A DNA stretch of 64,000 nt from Caulobacter sp. Root655. Lineage in GTDB: Bacteria; Pseudomonadota; Alphaproteobacteria; Caulobacterales; Caulobacteraceae. A program made the translations under genes and the position numbers. This document shows, piece by piece, positions 43,540 to 52,994 of this stretch. Position 1 is the stretch's first letter, and each line of letters opens with the position of its first letter. Location of the stretch: NCBI RefSeq assembly GCF_001427665.1, contig NZ_LMHC01000005.1:29571-93570 (forward strand), in the 5' to 3' direction. The notes under the pieces are model-generated. The model saw nothing but the letters and a program-made list of their open reading frames with translations, was not told the DNA's origin and did no database searches.

Positions 43540-44643
43540 TCAATTCGCCGTATCGACCCGCGCCACCACGCTCATCCCCGGCCGCAGGCGGGCCACGTCG
43601 TCCTGGTTCGGATCCAGGACAATGCGGGTGGGCAGGCGCTGGACCACCTTGGTGAAGTTGCCGGTGGCGTTGTCGGGCTTGATCACCGCGAACTCAGAAC
43701 CGGTGGCCGGGCCCAGCCGCTCAACGCGGCCGCGCAGCTTCAGCCCGCCCAGGGCGTCGACCTCGACCACCGCCGGCTGGCCGACGCGGATCTTCGCCGT
43801 CTGGGTCTCCTTGAAGTTGGCCGTCACCCAGGTCTGGCGTGGCACGACGCCCATCAGCTGGGTCCCGACGGCGACATACTGGCCAAGCTTGACCCCCACC
43901 TCGCCGACGGCGCCGTCCTCGGGGGCGCGGATGGTGGTGTTGGCCACATCGATGCGGGCCAGCTCCACCGCCGCCTGGGCGCTGGCCAGCGAAGCCTGCA
44001 GCGACTCGCGATTGACCTTGGTGGTGACCAGGGCCTGGCGGGCGATGTCGATATTGGCCTCGCTCTGGGCGACGCCGGCCGTGGCCTGGCGCAGGGCGAC
44101 GGCCAGCACGTCGCGCTGGCTGGCGGCCAGCCAACCCTTGGCCAGCAGCGGCTCGGCCCGGCGCAGGTCGACCTGGGCCTTGGCCAGGGCCGCCCGGCCG
44201 CTCTCGGCCTGGGCCTGGGCCAGGCGGATCTGGGCGGCGTTGGAGGTCTGGGCCTGGAGATTGGCGTCCAGCGCCGCCTGGGCCGACTGCACGGCCGCCT
44301 GCGCCTGGGCCAGCTTCTGGCGGAAGATGCGGTCGTCGATCTGGACCAGCACCTGGTCCTTGGCCACCGGCTGGAAGTCCTTGACCGCCACCGCCACCAC
44401 ATAGCCGTCGACCTTGGGGGCCAGCAGGGTGACGTAGCCGCGCACATAGGCGTTCTCGGTGCTCTGGACCGTGCCGGTGAACGGCGGCAGGCGCCAAGCG
44501 TAGAGCACCAGCAGCACCCCGCCGAGCCCGGCGACCACCACCGGGATCGCCGCGCGCGACCACAGGCGCTTGGGCGCCGGTGGGGGCGCCGGTGGGGGCG
44601 GCGGCGCCGTTGGAGCCTGGGGCGCGGCTTGGGGGTCGGACAT
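43540..44643 (-). CDS. HlyD/EmrA-family membrane-fusion protein
   Basis: 367 residues. A Pro-rich cytoplasmic head leads to one transmembrane helix (IPVVVAGLGGVLLVLYAW). The lipoyl and barrel domains (GTVQSTENAYVRGYVTLLAPKVDGYV, TTIRAPEDGAVGEVGVKLGQYVAVG) flank a coiled-coil hairpin at about 100-210. This is the periplasmic adaptor of an EmrAB-type tripartite drug exporter. The coding frame overlaps the upstream permease by one base (TGATG), so the two are translationally coupled. An outer-membrane TolC partner is not in the window. Confidence 0.92.
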   Translation of the reverse strand: MSDPQAAPQAPTAPPPPPAPPPAPKRLWSRAAIPVVVAGLGGVLLVLYAWRLPPFTGTVQSTENAYVRGYVTLLAPKVDGYVVAVAVKDFQPVAKDQVLVQIDDRIFRQKLAQAQAAVQSAQAALDANLQAQTSNAAQIRLAQAQAESGRAALAKAQVDLRRAEPLLAKGWLAASQRDVLAVALRQATAGVAQSEANIDIARQALVTTKVNRESLQASLASAQAAVELARIDVANTTIRAPEDGAVGEVGVKLGQYVAVGTQLMGVVPRQTWVTANFKETQTAKIRVGQPAVVEVDALGGLKLRGRVERLGPATGSEFAVIKPDNATGNFTKVVQRLPTRIVLDPNQDDVARLRPGMSVVARVDTAN

Positions 44644-46256
44644 CAGGCGGCCTCCGCGGGCGTCGGCGTCCGGGCCTCGCGCCGCTGGCGCAGCTCGGCG
44701 CGGACGCGCAGCAACAACAGGTAGAAGAACACCATCAGGGCCAGCACGGCCACCGTGGCGAACACGTCGTCATAGGCCAGCACCGTGGCCTCGCGCGTCG
44801 CCTGCTGGGCCAGCAGGGCCGCGCCCTCCCCGGTCCGCAGGGCGGGGTCGGTCAGCACGCCGGCATAGCCGCCCGACAACTGCTTCAGCCGCAGGGCGAC
44901 CTGCGGGTCGGTCAGGGTCAGGTGGTCGGTGATGGCGGCCGAATGGACCCGCTCGCGCACGGTCATCAGGGTGCCCAGGAACGCCGAGCCGCCCAGCGCC
45001 CCCAGGGTCTGGCCGGTCGAGAACAGCACGATGAAGCTGACGATGTATTCCTGGCCCATCTTCATGGCGCGCGGAAAGCCGGCCAGCAGGGCGGCGGGCA
45101 GGAACAGCGCCCCGGCGAAGGCCATCATCCCCTGGCTGAGATACATCTGCTCGGGCCGGGTCAGGCTGGTCGACCGGCTGTCCAGCCAGGCGGCGAAGGC
45201 CACCATCAGCAGGGCGACCAGGGCCGGGGTGCTGACGTGCAGCGGGTTGATGGTCAGGGCGACGATGATCATCCCGGCCAGGGTGGCGGCCAGCATCACC
45301 CACGACAGCCCGGCCATCTGGTCGTTGTTCATGCCCAGGACCTGCAGCAGGCCGAACGCCCCGACGCCCTGCTCCGACAGCACGATGCGGAACAGCAGGA
45401 TGATCACCAGCAGGCGCAGCAGATCGGCGCTGGTCAGCCAGCGCAGGTGGATCAACGGCTTTTCGCGATGCAGCTCGACCAGGGCCGTGGCGACCAGCAG
45501 CACGACGGCCGCGGCCAGGCACCAGCCCAGCCACGGCGAATCGAACCACCAGACGTAGCGCCCCTGGCCCAGCACCACGCACAGCAGGGCGATGCCCGGC
45601 GCGAACAGGGCGAAGGTCAGGAAATCGCGCCATTGGAACATCGACATGCGCGGAACGGGCGTCAGGCGCAGCAGGTTGACCGCCGCGATGCAGATGACGC
45701 TCAGCCCGATCTCGGCCAGGTACAGCCCATGCCATTGGCCGGTGTCGAGCAGGTTGGAGGACACCAGCCGCGACAGCGGCAGGGCCAGCTGCGCCCAGCC
45801 GATGCCCAGGGCCAGGCCCATCACCCGCCGCTCGGGCGGCACGGCCTCGACCATGTAGAGCAGGGTCAGGGTCGACAGGGCGGTGGCCGCCACGCCCGCC
45901 GCCGCCCGCACGGCGATGGCCGAGCGCAGGTCATTGGTCAGCAGGTGGGCCAGGCCGATGACGATGAACAGGCCAAGCCCGATGTCGGCGAACAGCCTCA
46001 GCCCGTACTGGAAGCGGAACTTGACGGCCAGCAGGGCGATGGTGGCGTTGGTGGCGGTATAGGCGATCGACAGCCAGGCGGACTCGCTGGTGTAGGCGCC
46101 GAGCGAACCCTGGATCCAGGGCAGGTTGTTGTTGACCAGATTGGCCCCCAGCCCCTGGGTCAGCCCCAGCAGCAGCGACACCGCGCCGTAGGAGAGCCCG
46201 TGCGCCCAGGTCCAGGGCGGCGGCGGGGGCGGGGCTGGAGCGGCGGCGTCGGTCAC
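44643..46256 (-). CDS. EmrB/DHA2-like MFS drug exporter
   Basis: 537 residues, fourteen predicted helices as in the DHA2 (EmrB/QacA) family. Landmarks include WLSIAYTATNATIALLAVK, RAAAGVAATALSTLTLLYMV, MGLALGIGWAQLALPLSRLV and a long Pro-rich cytoplasmic N-terminus. With the downstream membrane-fusion protein it forms an efflux pump for hydrophobic compounds; the substrate is unknown. No TetR- or MarR-type repressor gene is adjacent. Start by ATG 46256 in the open frame. Confidence 0.92.
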   Translation of the reverse strand: MTDAAAPAPPPPPPWTWAHGLSYGAVSLLLGLTQGLGANLVNNNLPWIQGSLGAYTSESAWLSIAYTATNATIALLAVKFRFQYGLRLFADIGLGLFIVIGLAHLLTNDLRSAIAVRAAAGVAATALSTLTLLYMVEAVPPERRVMGLALGIGWAQLALPLSRLVSSNLLDTGQWHGLYLAEIGLSVICIAAVNLLRLTPVPRMSMFQWRDFLTFALFAPGIALLCVVLGQGRYVWWFDSPWLGWCLAAAVVLLVATALVELHREKPLIHLRWLTSADLLRLLVIILLFRIVLSEQGVGAFGLLQVLGMNNDQMAGLSWVMLAATLAGMIIVALTINPLHVSTPALVALLMVAFAAWLDSRSTSLTRPEQMYLSQGMMAFAGALFLPAALLAGFPRAMKMGQEYIVSFIVLFSTGQTLGALGGSAFLGTLMTVRERVHSAAITDHLTLTDPQVALRLKQLSGGYAGVLTDPALRTGEGAALLAQQATREATVLAYDDVFATVAVLALMVFFYLLLLRVRAELRQRREARTPTPAEAA

Positions 46257-46303
46257 CTAGGGTGAAGCTCCACCATGGGCGATTGGTTCCCTCTATGCGT
46301 TTT

Positions 46304-46423
46304 CCCTCCCCCTTGCGGGGAGGGTGGCCCCGAAGGGGTCGGGTGGGGGAGCCGCCGCATTGGCTCCCTGCACCGGCCCCCACCCGTCGGCTGCGCCGCC
46401 ACCCTCCCCACGAGGGGGAGGGA
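46304..46423. repeat. Dispersed repeat, family C
   Basis: CCCTCCCCCTTGCGGGGAGGGTGG and GGGGTCGGGTGGGGG on the left are mirrored by CCCCCACCCGTCGG and CCACCCTCCCCACGAGGGGGAGGG on the right. It lies between the divergent exporter and aminotransferase genes. Confidence 0.8.
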
Positions 46424-46506
46424 CGATCGTTGGGACGGCCTAAGTATCACCAGACCCTCCCCCTCACACAACCTGTGCTAGGCAAGGCCCGAGGAGACCC
46501 CGCGCC

Positions 46507-47658
46507 ATGGTTCACCCCGTCTATGCCGACCTGCCCACCACCATCTTCGAGGAGATGAGCGGCCTGGCCCGCCAGACCGGGGCGATCAATCTGGGCCAGG
46601 GCTTTCCGGACGACCCGGGGCCCATCGCCCTGCGCCGCAAGGCCGGCGAGGCGCTGCTGACCGGCACGAACCAGTACCCGCCGATGCGCGGCCTGCCGGC
46701 CCTGCGCCAGGCGGTGGCCGGCCATTACGGCCGCACCCAGGACCTGGACCTCGACTGGGAGACCGAGGTCACCGTCACCTCCGGCGCGACCGAGGCCCTG
46801 GCGGCGGCGTTCCTGAGCCTGATCTCGCCCGGCGACGAGGTGGTGCTGTTCCAGCCGCTGTACGACGCCTATCTGCCGATGGTGAAGCGGGCCGGCGGCG
46901 TTCCGAAACTGGTGCGCCTGACCCCGCCCCACTGGCGGTTCGACCAGGCGATGCTGGAGGCGGCGTTCAGCGATCGGACGCGGCTGGTGGTGCTCAACAC
47001 CCCGCTCAATCCGGCCGGCGTGGTCACCCCGGACGAGGACCTGGCCCTGCTCGCCGAGTTCTGCGTCCGCCACGACGTGATCGCCGTCTGCGACGAGGTC
47101 TGGGAGGCCGTGGTGTTCGATGGTCGCCGGCACCGGCCGCTGATCGGCTATCCGGGCATGCGCGAGCGGACGGTGAAGATCGGCTCGGCCGGAAAGATGT
47201 TCGGCATGACGGGGTGGAAAGTCGGCTTCCTGTGCGCCGCCCCCGCCCTGACCAAGGCTCTGGCCGGCGCCCACCAGTTCCTGACCTTCACCACCCCGCC
47301 CAACCTGCAGGAGGCGGTGGCCTTCGGTTTGAGCGAGCCCGGCGACTGGTTCGAGGCCATGCCCGCCGGCCTGCAGCGCTCGCGCGACCGGCTGGAGACG
47401 GGGCTGACGGCGGCCGGCTTCCAGGTGCTCGACAGCGGCGGGACCTATTTCCTCAATATCGACCTGGCCGCCTCGGGCGTAACCGAAGACGACCGGACCT
47501 TCAGCCTGCGGGCGGTGCGCGACCACGGCGTGGCCAGCATCCCGGTCTCGGCCTTCTACGCCCAGGACCCGGTGCGCAACATCCTGCGCCTGTGTTTCGC
47601 CAAGGCCGACGACACGCTGGACGAGGCGGTGCGGCGGCTAGCGGCGGCGCGGGGGTAG
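46507..47658 (+). CDS. PLP-dependent aminotransferase (methionine/kynurenine type, YbdL-like)
   Basis: 383 residues. Typical features: INLGQGFPDDPGP, TNQYPPMRGLPALRQAVAGHYG, VTSGATEALAAAFLSL, NTPLNPAGVVT, CDEVWEAVVFDG, and the Schiff-base lysine in IGSAGKMFGMTGWKVG. This arrangement matches the YbdL/kynurenine aminotransferase branch, which prefers methionine, aromatic amino acids or kynurenine. The start MVHPVYADLPTTIFEEM has AGGAGACC upstream. It is a single gene between two family C repeats. Confidence 0.93.
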   Translation: MVHPVYADLPTTIFEEMSGLARQTGAINLGQGFPDDPGPIALRRKAGEALLTGTNQYPPMRGLPALRQAVAGHYGRTQDLDLDWETEVTVTSGATEALAAAFLSLISPGDEVVLFQPLYDAYLPMVKRAGGVPKLVRLTPPHWRFDQAMLEAAFSDRTRLVVLNTPLNPAGVVTPDEDLALLAEFCVRHDVIAVCDEVWEAVVFDGRRHRPLIGYPGMRERTVKIGSAGKMFGMTGWKVGFLCAAPALTKALAGAHQFLTFTTPPNLQEAVAFGLSEPGDWFEAMPAGLQRSRDRLETGLTAAGFQVLDSGGTYFLNIDLAASGVTEDDRTFSLRAVRDHGVASIPVSAFYAQDPVRNILRLCFAKADDTLDEAVRRLAAARG

Positions 47659-47678
47659 GCGGGCGGCTGGGATAGGTC

Positions 47679-47812
47679 CTCCCCCTTTGGGGGAGGCGAT
47701 CGCGCAGCGATCGGTGGGGGGAGGTTTAGGGTCGGTCGATCCGGCGGGCGGTCGAAATCGTATCACTCCCCCCACCGTCGGCTTCGCCGACACCTCCCCC
47801 ACAGGGGGAGGA
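47679..47812. repeat. Dispersed repeat, family C
   Basis: CCTCCCCCTTTGGGGGAGG and GATCGGTGGGGGGAGG on the left, CTCCCCCCACCGTCGG and CACCTCCCCCACAGGGGGAGG on the right. It lies between convergent genes, the aminotransferase and the hybrid kinase. Confidence 0.8.
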
Positions 47813-47825
47813 GTTGGGAAGGCCC

Positions 47826-50393
47826 TTAAGCCAGCGTCCGATCCGACCCGACCCGGGTCACCGCCTCGCCGCCTTTCGCCAGCACCTGGACCATCACCGA
47901 CAGCAGGTCGCGCAGGTCGATCGGCTTGGCGACGTGGGCGTCCATCCCGGCCTGCAGGCAGGTGTCGATCTGGGTGCGCATGACGTCGGCGGTCAGGGCG
48001 ATGACCGGCAGGCCGGCCCAGCGCGGATCGCGTCGCAGCCGGCGCGTGGCCTCCAGCCCGTCCATCACCGGCATGTTGACGTCCATCAGCACCAGGTCGA
48101 AGGCCTCGGCCTCCAGCGCGTCCAGGGCCTGGTGGCCGTTCTCGACCTCGACCAGGTCGCAGTTGAACGGGGCCAGGAACAGCTTGATGACCCGACGGTT
48201 GACCGGGTGGTCGTCCACCACCAGCACCCGGCGGCCGTGCAGGGGCGAGAGGCCCTCGTCGTCCAGCGCCCCGCCGAAGCCGACGATGGCCGGGTCGGCG
48301 CCTTCGACCGACGCGGCGTCGACCAGGAAGCCGAGGGTGAAGGTCGAACCCCGGCCCTCATGGCTGTCGACCAGGATCTCGCCGCCCATCAGCTGCGCCA
48401 GGCGGCGGGTGATGTTCAGGCCCAGCCCCGTGCCGCCGAAGGTGCGGGTGGTCGAGGCGTCGGCCTGGGTGAAGGCGCCGAACAGCCGAGGCAGGGTCGT
48501 GGCGCTCATGCCGATGCCGGTGTCGGACACCACCAGCCGCGCGCCCAGCCGCCCGGAGGCGGGATCGGGCGTGCAGGTCAGGGTGACCTCGACCCGGCCG
48601 ACGACGGTGAACTTCAGGGCGTTGGACAGCAGGTTGGCCAGGCACTGGCGCACCCGCACGGCGTCGAACAGCAGGGTCGGCGGCGGCGCGCCCATCACGG
48701 TGAAGGTCAGGTCGACGCCCTTCTCGCGGGCCGTGGGCTGGTAGCCGCCGACCAGCCGGGCGCAGACCCCGACCAGGTCGCCGGCGGTCGGAGCGATCTC
48801 CAGCTTGCCGGCCTCGATCTTCGACAGGTCGAGGATGTCGTTGAGCAGCACCAGCAGGGTGTCGCCGCTGTCGATCATCAGCTCGACCTGTTCGCGCTGG
48901 CGCGGTTCCAGCGCCTCGCCGCGCAGGGCCTGGGCCATGCCCAGCATGCCGTTCAGCGGCGTGCGCAGCTCGTGGCTCATCACCGCCAGGAAGGCCGACT
49001 TGGCCTCGTTGGCCGCCTCGGCCCGACCGCGGGCGTCCTTCAGCCGCACCGAGGCCCGGCGCAGGTAGACGCCCCAGGCCACGCCGCCCACCACCAGGAC
49101 CGCCAGCAGCATGGCGATGATGATCGAGGCGTGGGCCAGGCGGCGGTTGAGCTCCACCTCGGCGGTCAGGCGGCGGCTCTCGTCGCGCTTGGAGCGCAGC
49201 TCGGTCTCCAGGGCCGAAGCCATCTGGGCGCCGTTGCGGGCCTGGGCCGCCTGGCTGGCTTCGTGGTCCTCCGTCCGCCAGCGGTCGAGCAGGCGGAAGG
49301 CCTCGTCGCCATGGCCGTCGGCCAGGGCGATATAGGCGCTGAGCAGCAGCTCGGCCTGCGGGTCGGCTTCCAGGGTCTCGGCCGGAATGGCGCGCAGCAC
49401 GGCCAGGTCGGCCTTGGCGCCGGCGGCGTCGCCCAGCTCGGCCCGGGCCTGGCCGCGCAGCCGCAGGCTCATCCCCGTCAGGCGGTTGGTCGGATGGTTG
49501 AGCGGCTCCCCACCCTCCGCCAGGCAGTCGAGAACCTTGGCCGGCGCGTGCCGCTCGCGGGCGATCCGCGCGCACAGATAGCGATCCCAGGTCAGCAGGT
49601 CCGGATCGCGGGCCGCCTGGGTCATGTGGTGGTGCACGCTGGCGAAGTGCTCGGCGGCCTTCAGCTCGCCCACCTCGGCGGCGGTGTAGGCGATATCGTA
49701 GATCCGCTCGAGCTTGCGCATGTAGAAGGCGTTGCCCTCGTCCAAGCGAGCGGCCTGGGTCATGTGGTCCAGCGCGCCTTCCTTATCGCCGATGTAGGAC
49801 AGGGTGTAGGAATGCACCTGGTGGGCCTCGGCCAGCAGGGGCCGGGCGATCGCGCCCTTGCGCTCCATCTGCAGCATGACCTCGGCGGCCAGGCGCGAGG
49901 CGTCGGCCCAGCGGCCCGAACGGCCCAGGGTGCGCACCCGCTCGACCGCCGCCATCATCCGGACATTGGGCCCCGACCGGTCGAGGAAGCGCGACCAGTC
50001 GGCGTCGGTGAAGGTGCGGAAACCGCCCGACTCGTGGCGATAGGCGGTGTCCAGCATGTCGACCAGGGCCAGCAGTTCGCGGTCGTTCTCGGTCCGCGCC
50101 AGTTGGCGCACGTGGCGGGCCCAGTTGTCGAACTGCGGCTGGATCTGGTTGCTCTTGTAGGCATAGAGCACGGCCCACAGGCCAAAGAGGCGCTTCTCGC
50201 CGGTCTGCCGCAGCGCCCGGCGCCCGGCCCGCTCGATGTCCTCGTTCTCCCGGGCCGGGGGGCGGGTGTCGTGCAGGCTGATCTCGCGATACAGGGCGTC
50301 CAGCTTGGCCGACTGCGGCGTCGCGGACGCGACTCCGCCAATCCCGGCCAACAAGGTTGCGATCGCCGCGAGGAACAGTACGAAGCGCCGCAA
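47826..50393 (-). CDS. Hybrid sensor histidine kinase/response regulator with TPR-like N-terminus
   Basis: About 855 residues. Signal sequence/first helix (RFVLFLAAIATLLAGIGGVA), a helical region to about residue 400 with the character of tetratricopeptide repeats, a transmembrane helix (IIIAMLLAVLVVGGVAWGVY), then HisKA with the phospho-histidine in FLAVMSHELRTPLNG near 471, an HATPase domain (NLLSNALKFT, GIGMS, GGTGLGLNI) and a receiver domain (VLVVDDHPVNRR) with Asp near 769 in LVLMDVNMPVMDG. The sensing part is therefore periplasmic TPR rather than PAS. No ATG fits the frame; TTG 50393, with AGGAAACC in front, is the best start. Signal and partner are unknown. Confidence 0.85.
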   Translation of the reverse strand: MRRFVLFLAAIATLLAGIGGVASATPQSAKLDALYREISLHDTRPPARENEDIERAGRRALRQTGEKRLFGLWAVLYAYKSNQIQPQFDNWARHVRQLARTENDRELLALVDMLDTAYRHESGGFRTFTDADWSRFLDRSGPNVRMMAAVERVRTLGRSGRWADASRLAAEVMLQMERKGAIARPLLAEAHQVHSYTLSYIGDKEGALDHMTQAARLDEGNAFYMRKLERIYDIAYTAAEVGELKAAEHFASVHHHMTQAARDPDLLTWDRYLCARIARERHAPAKVLDCLAEGGEPLNHPTNRLTGMSLRLRGQARAELGDAAGAKADLAVLRAIPAETLEADPQAELLLSAYIALADGHGDEAFRLLDRWRTEDHEASQAAQARNGAQMASALETELRSKRDESRRLTAEVELNRRLAHASIIIAMLLAVLVVGGVAWGVYLRRASVRLKDARGRAEAANEAKSAFLAVMSHELRTPLNGMLGMAQALRGEALEPRQREQVELMIDSGDTLLVLLNDILDLSKIEAGKLEIAPTAGDLVGVCARLVGGYQPTAREKGVDLTFTVMGAPPPTLLFDAVRVRQCLANLLSNALKFTVVGRVEVTLTCTPDPASGRLGARLVVSDTGIGMSATTLPRLFGAFTQADASTTRTFGGTGLGLNITRRLAQLMGGEILVDSHEGRGSTFTLGFLVDAASVEGADPAIVGFGGALDDEGLSPLHGRRVLVVDDHPVNRRVIKLFLAPFNCDLVEVENGHQALDALEAEAFDLVLMDVNMPVMDGLEATRRLRRDPRWAGLPVIALTADVMRTQIDTCLQAGMDAHVAKPIDLRDLLSVMVQVLAKGGEAVTRVGSDRTLA

Positions 50394-50509
50394 GCCACGG
50401 TTTCCTGATGAACCGCGCCACGGTACGGAAAAGGGCCTGTATTTGAAGTTAAGATCGGCTTCGCGCGACGTTCGGTCGCGAGATGGCGACGGGCGGGGAA
50501 AATAAACCC

Positions 50510-51274
50510 CTAAATTGTCGCCCCGCCATCTACAACCAAAGCCTGTCCGGTCATGAAGGTTCCGGCCTTCGAGGCCAGGTAGACCGCCGCCCCGGCGATC
50601 TCGTCGGGCTCGCCGATGCGGCGCAGCGGCACGCCGACGGTCGAGCGTTCCAGGGTCTTGGGGTCGTCCCACAGGGCCTTGGCGAAGTCGGTCTTGATCA
50701 GGCCCGGCGCGATGCAGTTGACCCGCACGTTGTCGGGGCCGAACTCGTGGGCCAGGTTGCGGGCCAGCTGGAAGTCGGCGGCCTTGCTGATGTTGTAGGC
50801 CCCGATGATGGCGTTGCCGCGCAGGCCGCCGATCGAGCTGATGATGATCACCGAGCCGTCCTTCCGCTCGCGCATCTCCGGGGCGACCATCGAGATCAGC
50901 CAGTGATTGCTGATGATGTTGTTGTCGAGGATCTTGCGGAACTGGTCGTCGGCGATGCCGGCAAGCGGGCCGTAATAGGGATTGCTGGCGGCGTTGCAGA
51001 CGCAGATGTCGATCTTGCCGAACGCCTTGCGGGTCTCGTCGACCAGGCGCTGCAGGTCTTCCTTGGCGGCGATGTTGGCGGGCACGGCGATGGCCGTCCC
51101 GGCCCCGTGCTTTTCGTTGAGCGCGGCCGCCACCTCGTCGCACGGCCCCGCCTTGCGCGACGAGATCACCACCTTGGCGCCGTGCTCGGCCATGCGCTGG
51201 GCGATGGCCTTGCCGATGCCGCGCGAGCTGCCGGTGATGATCGCCACCTTGCCGGTGAGGTCGAAGAGGGTCAT
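50510..51274 (-). CDS. Short-chain dehydrogenase/reductase
   Basis: 254 residues, classical SDR: TGSSRGIGKAIAQRMAEHG, the NNAG element in the variant form CNAASNPYYG, serine in IISSIGGLRGNA, the catalytic YNISKAADFQLARNLA, and PDEIAGAAVYLASKAG then GQALVVDGGATI. The atypical CNAAS in place of NNAGI marks a subgroup that often acts on acyl or hydroxysteroid substrates, but no assignment is possible. GGGAG precedes ATG 51274, and the longer frame to 51355 is discarded. Confidence 0.92.
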   Translation of the reverse strand: MTLFDLTGKVAIITGSSRGIGKAIAQRMAEHGAKVVISSRKAGPCDEVAAALNEKHGAGTAIAVPANIAAKEDLQRLVDETRKAFGKIDICVCNAASNPYYGPLAGIADDQFRKILDNNIISNHWLISMVAPEMRERKDGSVIIISSIGGLRGNAIIGAYNISKAADFQLARNLAHEFGPDNVRVNCIAPGLIKTDFAKALWDDPKTLERSTVGVPLRRIGEPDEIAGAAVYLASKAGTFMTGQALVVDGGATI

Positions 51275-51497
51275 GGCCACGCTCCCTAAAACGTTTGTTT
51301 GAATTTCCTGCACAGTGGTGTCGCCGGGAGCGCCCGTCAAGCCGGGAACGATCAAGCCGGGAACGGCCGAGCACAGGCGCGGCAGCGCTCTGCGACCTAT
51401 TGCTGCACCACGCTAGCCCACGCCGAAATGTCATGTACTGTTAAATATAGAGGGGGCCTTGATATCCACATCCACCGCGCTTGCGCGACAATGGTTA

Positions 51498-52253
51498 ATG
51501 AAGACCATGATGAGGACTTTAGAGAAATTCCCTTCACTTAATCGCCTGCAACATGTTGGCGTTCTTGTCTGCGCGGGCTTTCTCGCCCTCGAGGCCGGCA
51601 TCGAATTCGAGGTATTCGAGAGAACATTCGGCCGCGGCCTTGAAAGCTGGCGGATCGACGCGGCGGCCTCGTTCCTGGCGGCCGTCGCCCTCGCCGCATT
51701 CGCGATCCTCAAGGCGCTGGAACTGCGCGCCGAGTCCGACAGGCGGCTGGAGGCCGAGCGCCGTCTCGCCCAGCTGGAGACCCAGGACCCGCTGACCGGC
51801 CTGGCCAACCGCAACCGGATGCTCGACGTCCTGGGCCAGGCCTTGCAGGCGCGCAAGACCGGCGACGAGGTCACCGGCCTGGTGCTGATCGATCTGAAAC
51901 GGTTCAAGCCGATCAACGACGCCCATGGCCGCCCGGTCGGCGACAGGTTGCTGCGGATGGTCGCCGACCGCCTTCAGTCGGTCGCCCGCGACGGCGAGAC
52001 GGTCGCGCGACTGGGCGGCGACGAATTCGCCATCGTGCTGCCCCGCCTCGCCAACCCCCAGGCCGCCAGACATCCCGCCCAGCGGCTGGTCCGGGCCCTG
52101 GAAGCGCCGTTCGAGGTCGACGATCTGGCGCTCAGGATCGGAGGGGCCGCGGTCGGCGTGGCGACCAGCGCGGACACCGAGCTCCGTCCCGGCGTGTTCG
52201 TCCACCACGTCGACGCCGCCCTGCACCGCGCCAAGGGCGGGTTGCGGGCTTAG
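51498..52253 (+). CDS. GGDEF-domain protein, probable diguanylate cyclase
   Basis: 251 residues. A hydrophobic first part (VGVLVCAGFLALEAG and SFLAAVALAAFAILKAL) predicts two membrane helices and a short periplasmic loop, then a cytoplasmic coiled coil (ELRAESDRRLEAERRLAQLE) and a GGDEF domain with DPLTGLANRNRML and an intact GGDEF signature in RLGGDEFAIVLPRL. c-di-GMP synthesis is therefore likely. The RxxD inhibitory site is not present. The start is uncertain: ATG 51498 is used, but a TTG at 51459 after GAGGGGG is also possible. It is divergent from the SDR gene. Confidence 0.88.
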   Translation: MKTMMRTLEKFPSLNRLQHVGVLVCAGFLALEAGIEFEVFERTFGRGLESWRIDAAASFLAAVALAAFAILKALELRAESDRRLEAERRLAQLETQDPLTGLANRNRMLDVLGQALQARKTGDEVTGLVLIDLKRFKPINDAHGRPVGDRLLRMVADRLQSVARDGETVARLGGDEFAIVLPRLANPQAARHPAQRLVRALEAPFEVDDLALRIGGAAVGVATSADTELRPGVFVHHVDAALHRAKGGLRA

Positions 52254-52283
52254 GGTTCGGGCTCCATTGACGCTCCCCCGTTG

Positions 52284-52389
52284 TTGTCATCCCGGCTGTA
52301 GCGAAGCGAAAGGCCGGGACCCAGGAGCCACCGCACCGCGCCGGCCCCTGGGTCCCGGACAGCCTCTACGAGGCTTCCGGGATGACAAC
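52284..52389. repeat. Dispersed palindromic repeat, family B
   Basis: TTGTCATCCCGGCTG and GCCGGGACCCAGG on the left, CCTGGGTCCCGGAC and CTTCCGGGATGACAA on the right. It follows the GGDEF gene. Confidence 0.85.
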
Positions 52390-52535
52390 CTGAGTTAGGC
52401 CGCCCCTTGCCTAGCGCGGCCTGAGGGCGTTCCATCGCCGGTGTCCCGTCCGTAGTCGGACGGGCGCTGTGGCGTTGCGTCCATCAGACCCCGCCGCGAA
52501 GGCGCGGCGGAGCACCCACCAGAGAGGTAGCCACC

Positions 52536-52994
52536 ATGCTGCGTTCCCTAGCCGCCAGCGCCCTCGCGCTGGCGCTCGCGACGTCCATCGTCGCGGGCCC
52601 CGCCGCCCATGCCCAGAGCGCTGAACGGGTCTATGACCAGGGCTCGGTCTGGCAGATCAGCTATATCGAGACCAAGCCGGGCATGTTCGACGACTACATG
52701 AAATACCTGTCCACCAGTTGGCGCACCATTCAGGAAGAGCAGAAGAAGAAGGGCGACGTGCTCAGCTACAAGGTCCTGGCGGTCGACAGCCCGCGCGACC
52801 ACGAGCCCGACGTCATCCTGATGGTGGAATACAAGAACATGGCGGTGTTCGACCAGCCGCTGGCCGAGGGCGAGGCCATGACCGCCAAGGTGTTCGGCTC
52901 GTTGCCCAAGAGCAACCAGGCCGCCATTTCACGGGAATCGATCCGGACCCTGCGTGGCGGGTTCGGGGCGCGCGAGATGTTCTTCATGAAGTAG
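52536..52994 (+). CDS. Small exported protein of unknown function
   Basis: 152 residues. Signal peptide MLRSLAASALALALATSIVA, cleaved at AHA|Q. The mature 125 residues (WQISYIETKPGMFDDYMKYL, KVLAVDSPRDHEPDVILMVE, YKNMAVFDQPLAEG) look like a ferredoxin-like alpha/beta barrel of the NIPSNAP/dimeric-barrel type, which can bind small molecules. This fold call is only a guess from pattern. GAGAGGTAGCCACC lies before the ATG; the upstream 145 bp carry GC-rich hairpins but no gene. Confidence 0.75.
   Translation: MLRSLAASALALALATSIVAGPAAHAQSAERVYDQGSVWQISYIETKPGMFDDYMKYLSTSWRTIQEEQKKKGDVLSYKVLAVDSPRDHEPDVILMVEYKNMAVFDQPLAEGEAMTAKVFGSLPKSNQAAISRESIRTLRGGFGAREMFFMK

Noticed and set aside
43540..44643. 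Periplasmic adaptor of a type I secretion system
   Set aside because: The coupled partner is a 14-helix MFS permease and not an ABC transporter, so an EmrAB-type exporter is the better reading.
47826..51434. 1202-residue minus-strand frame
   Set aside because: It fuses the hybrid kinase with out-of-frame sequence of the SDR gene; the real kinase starts near 50393 and the SDR is in another frame.
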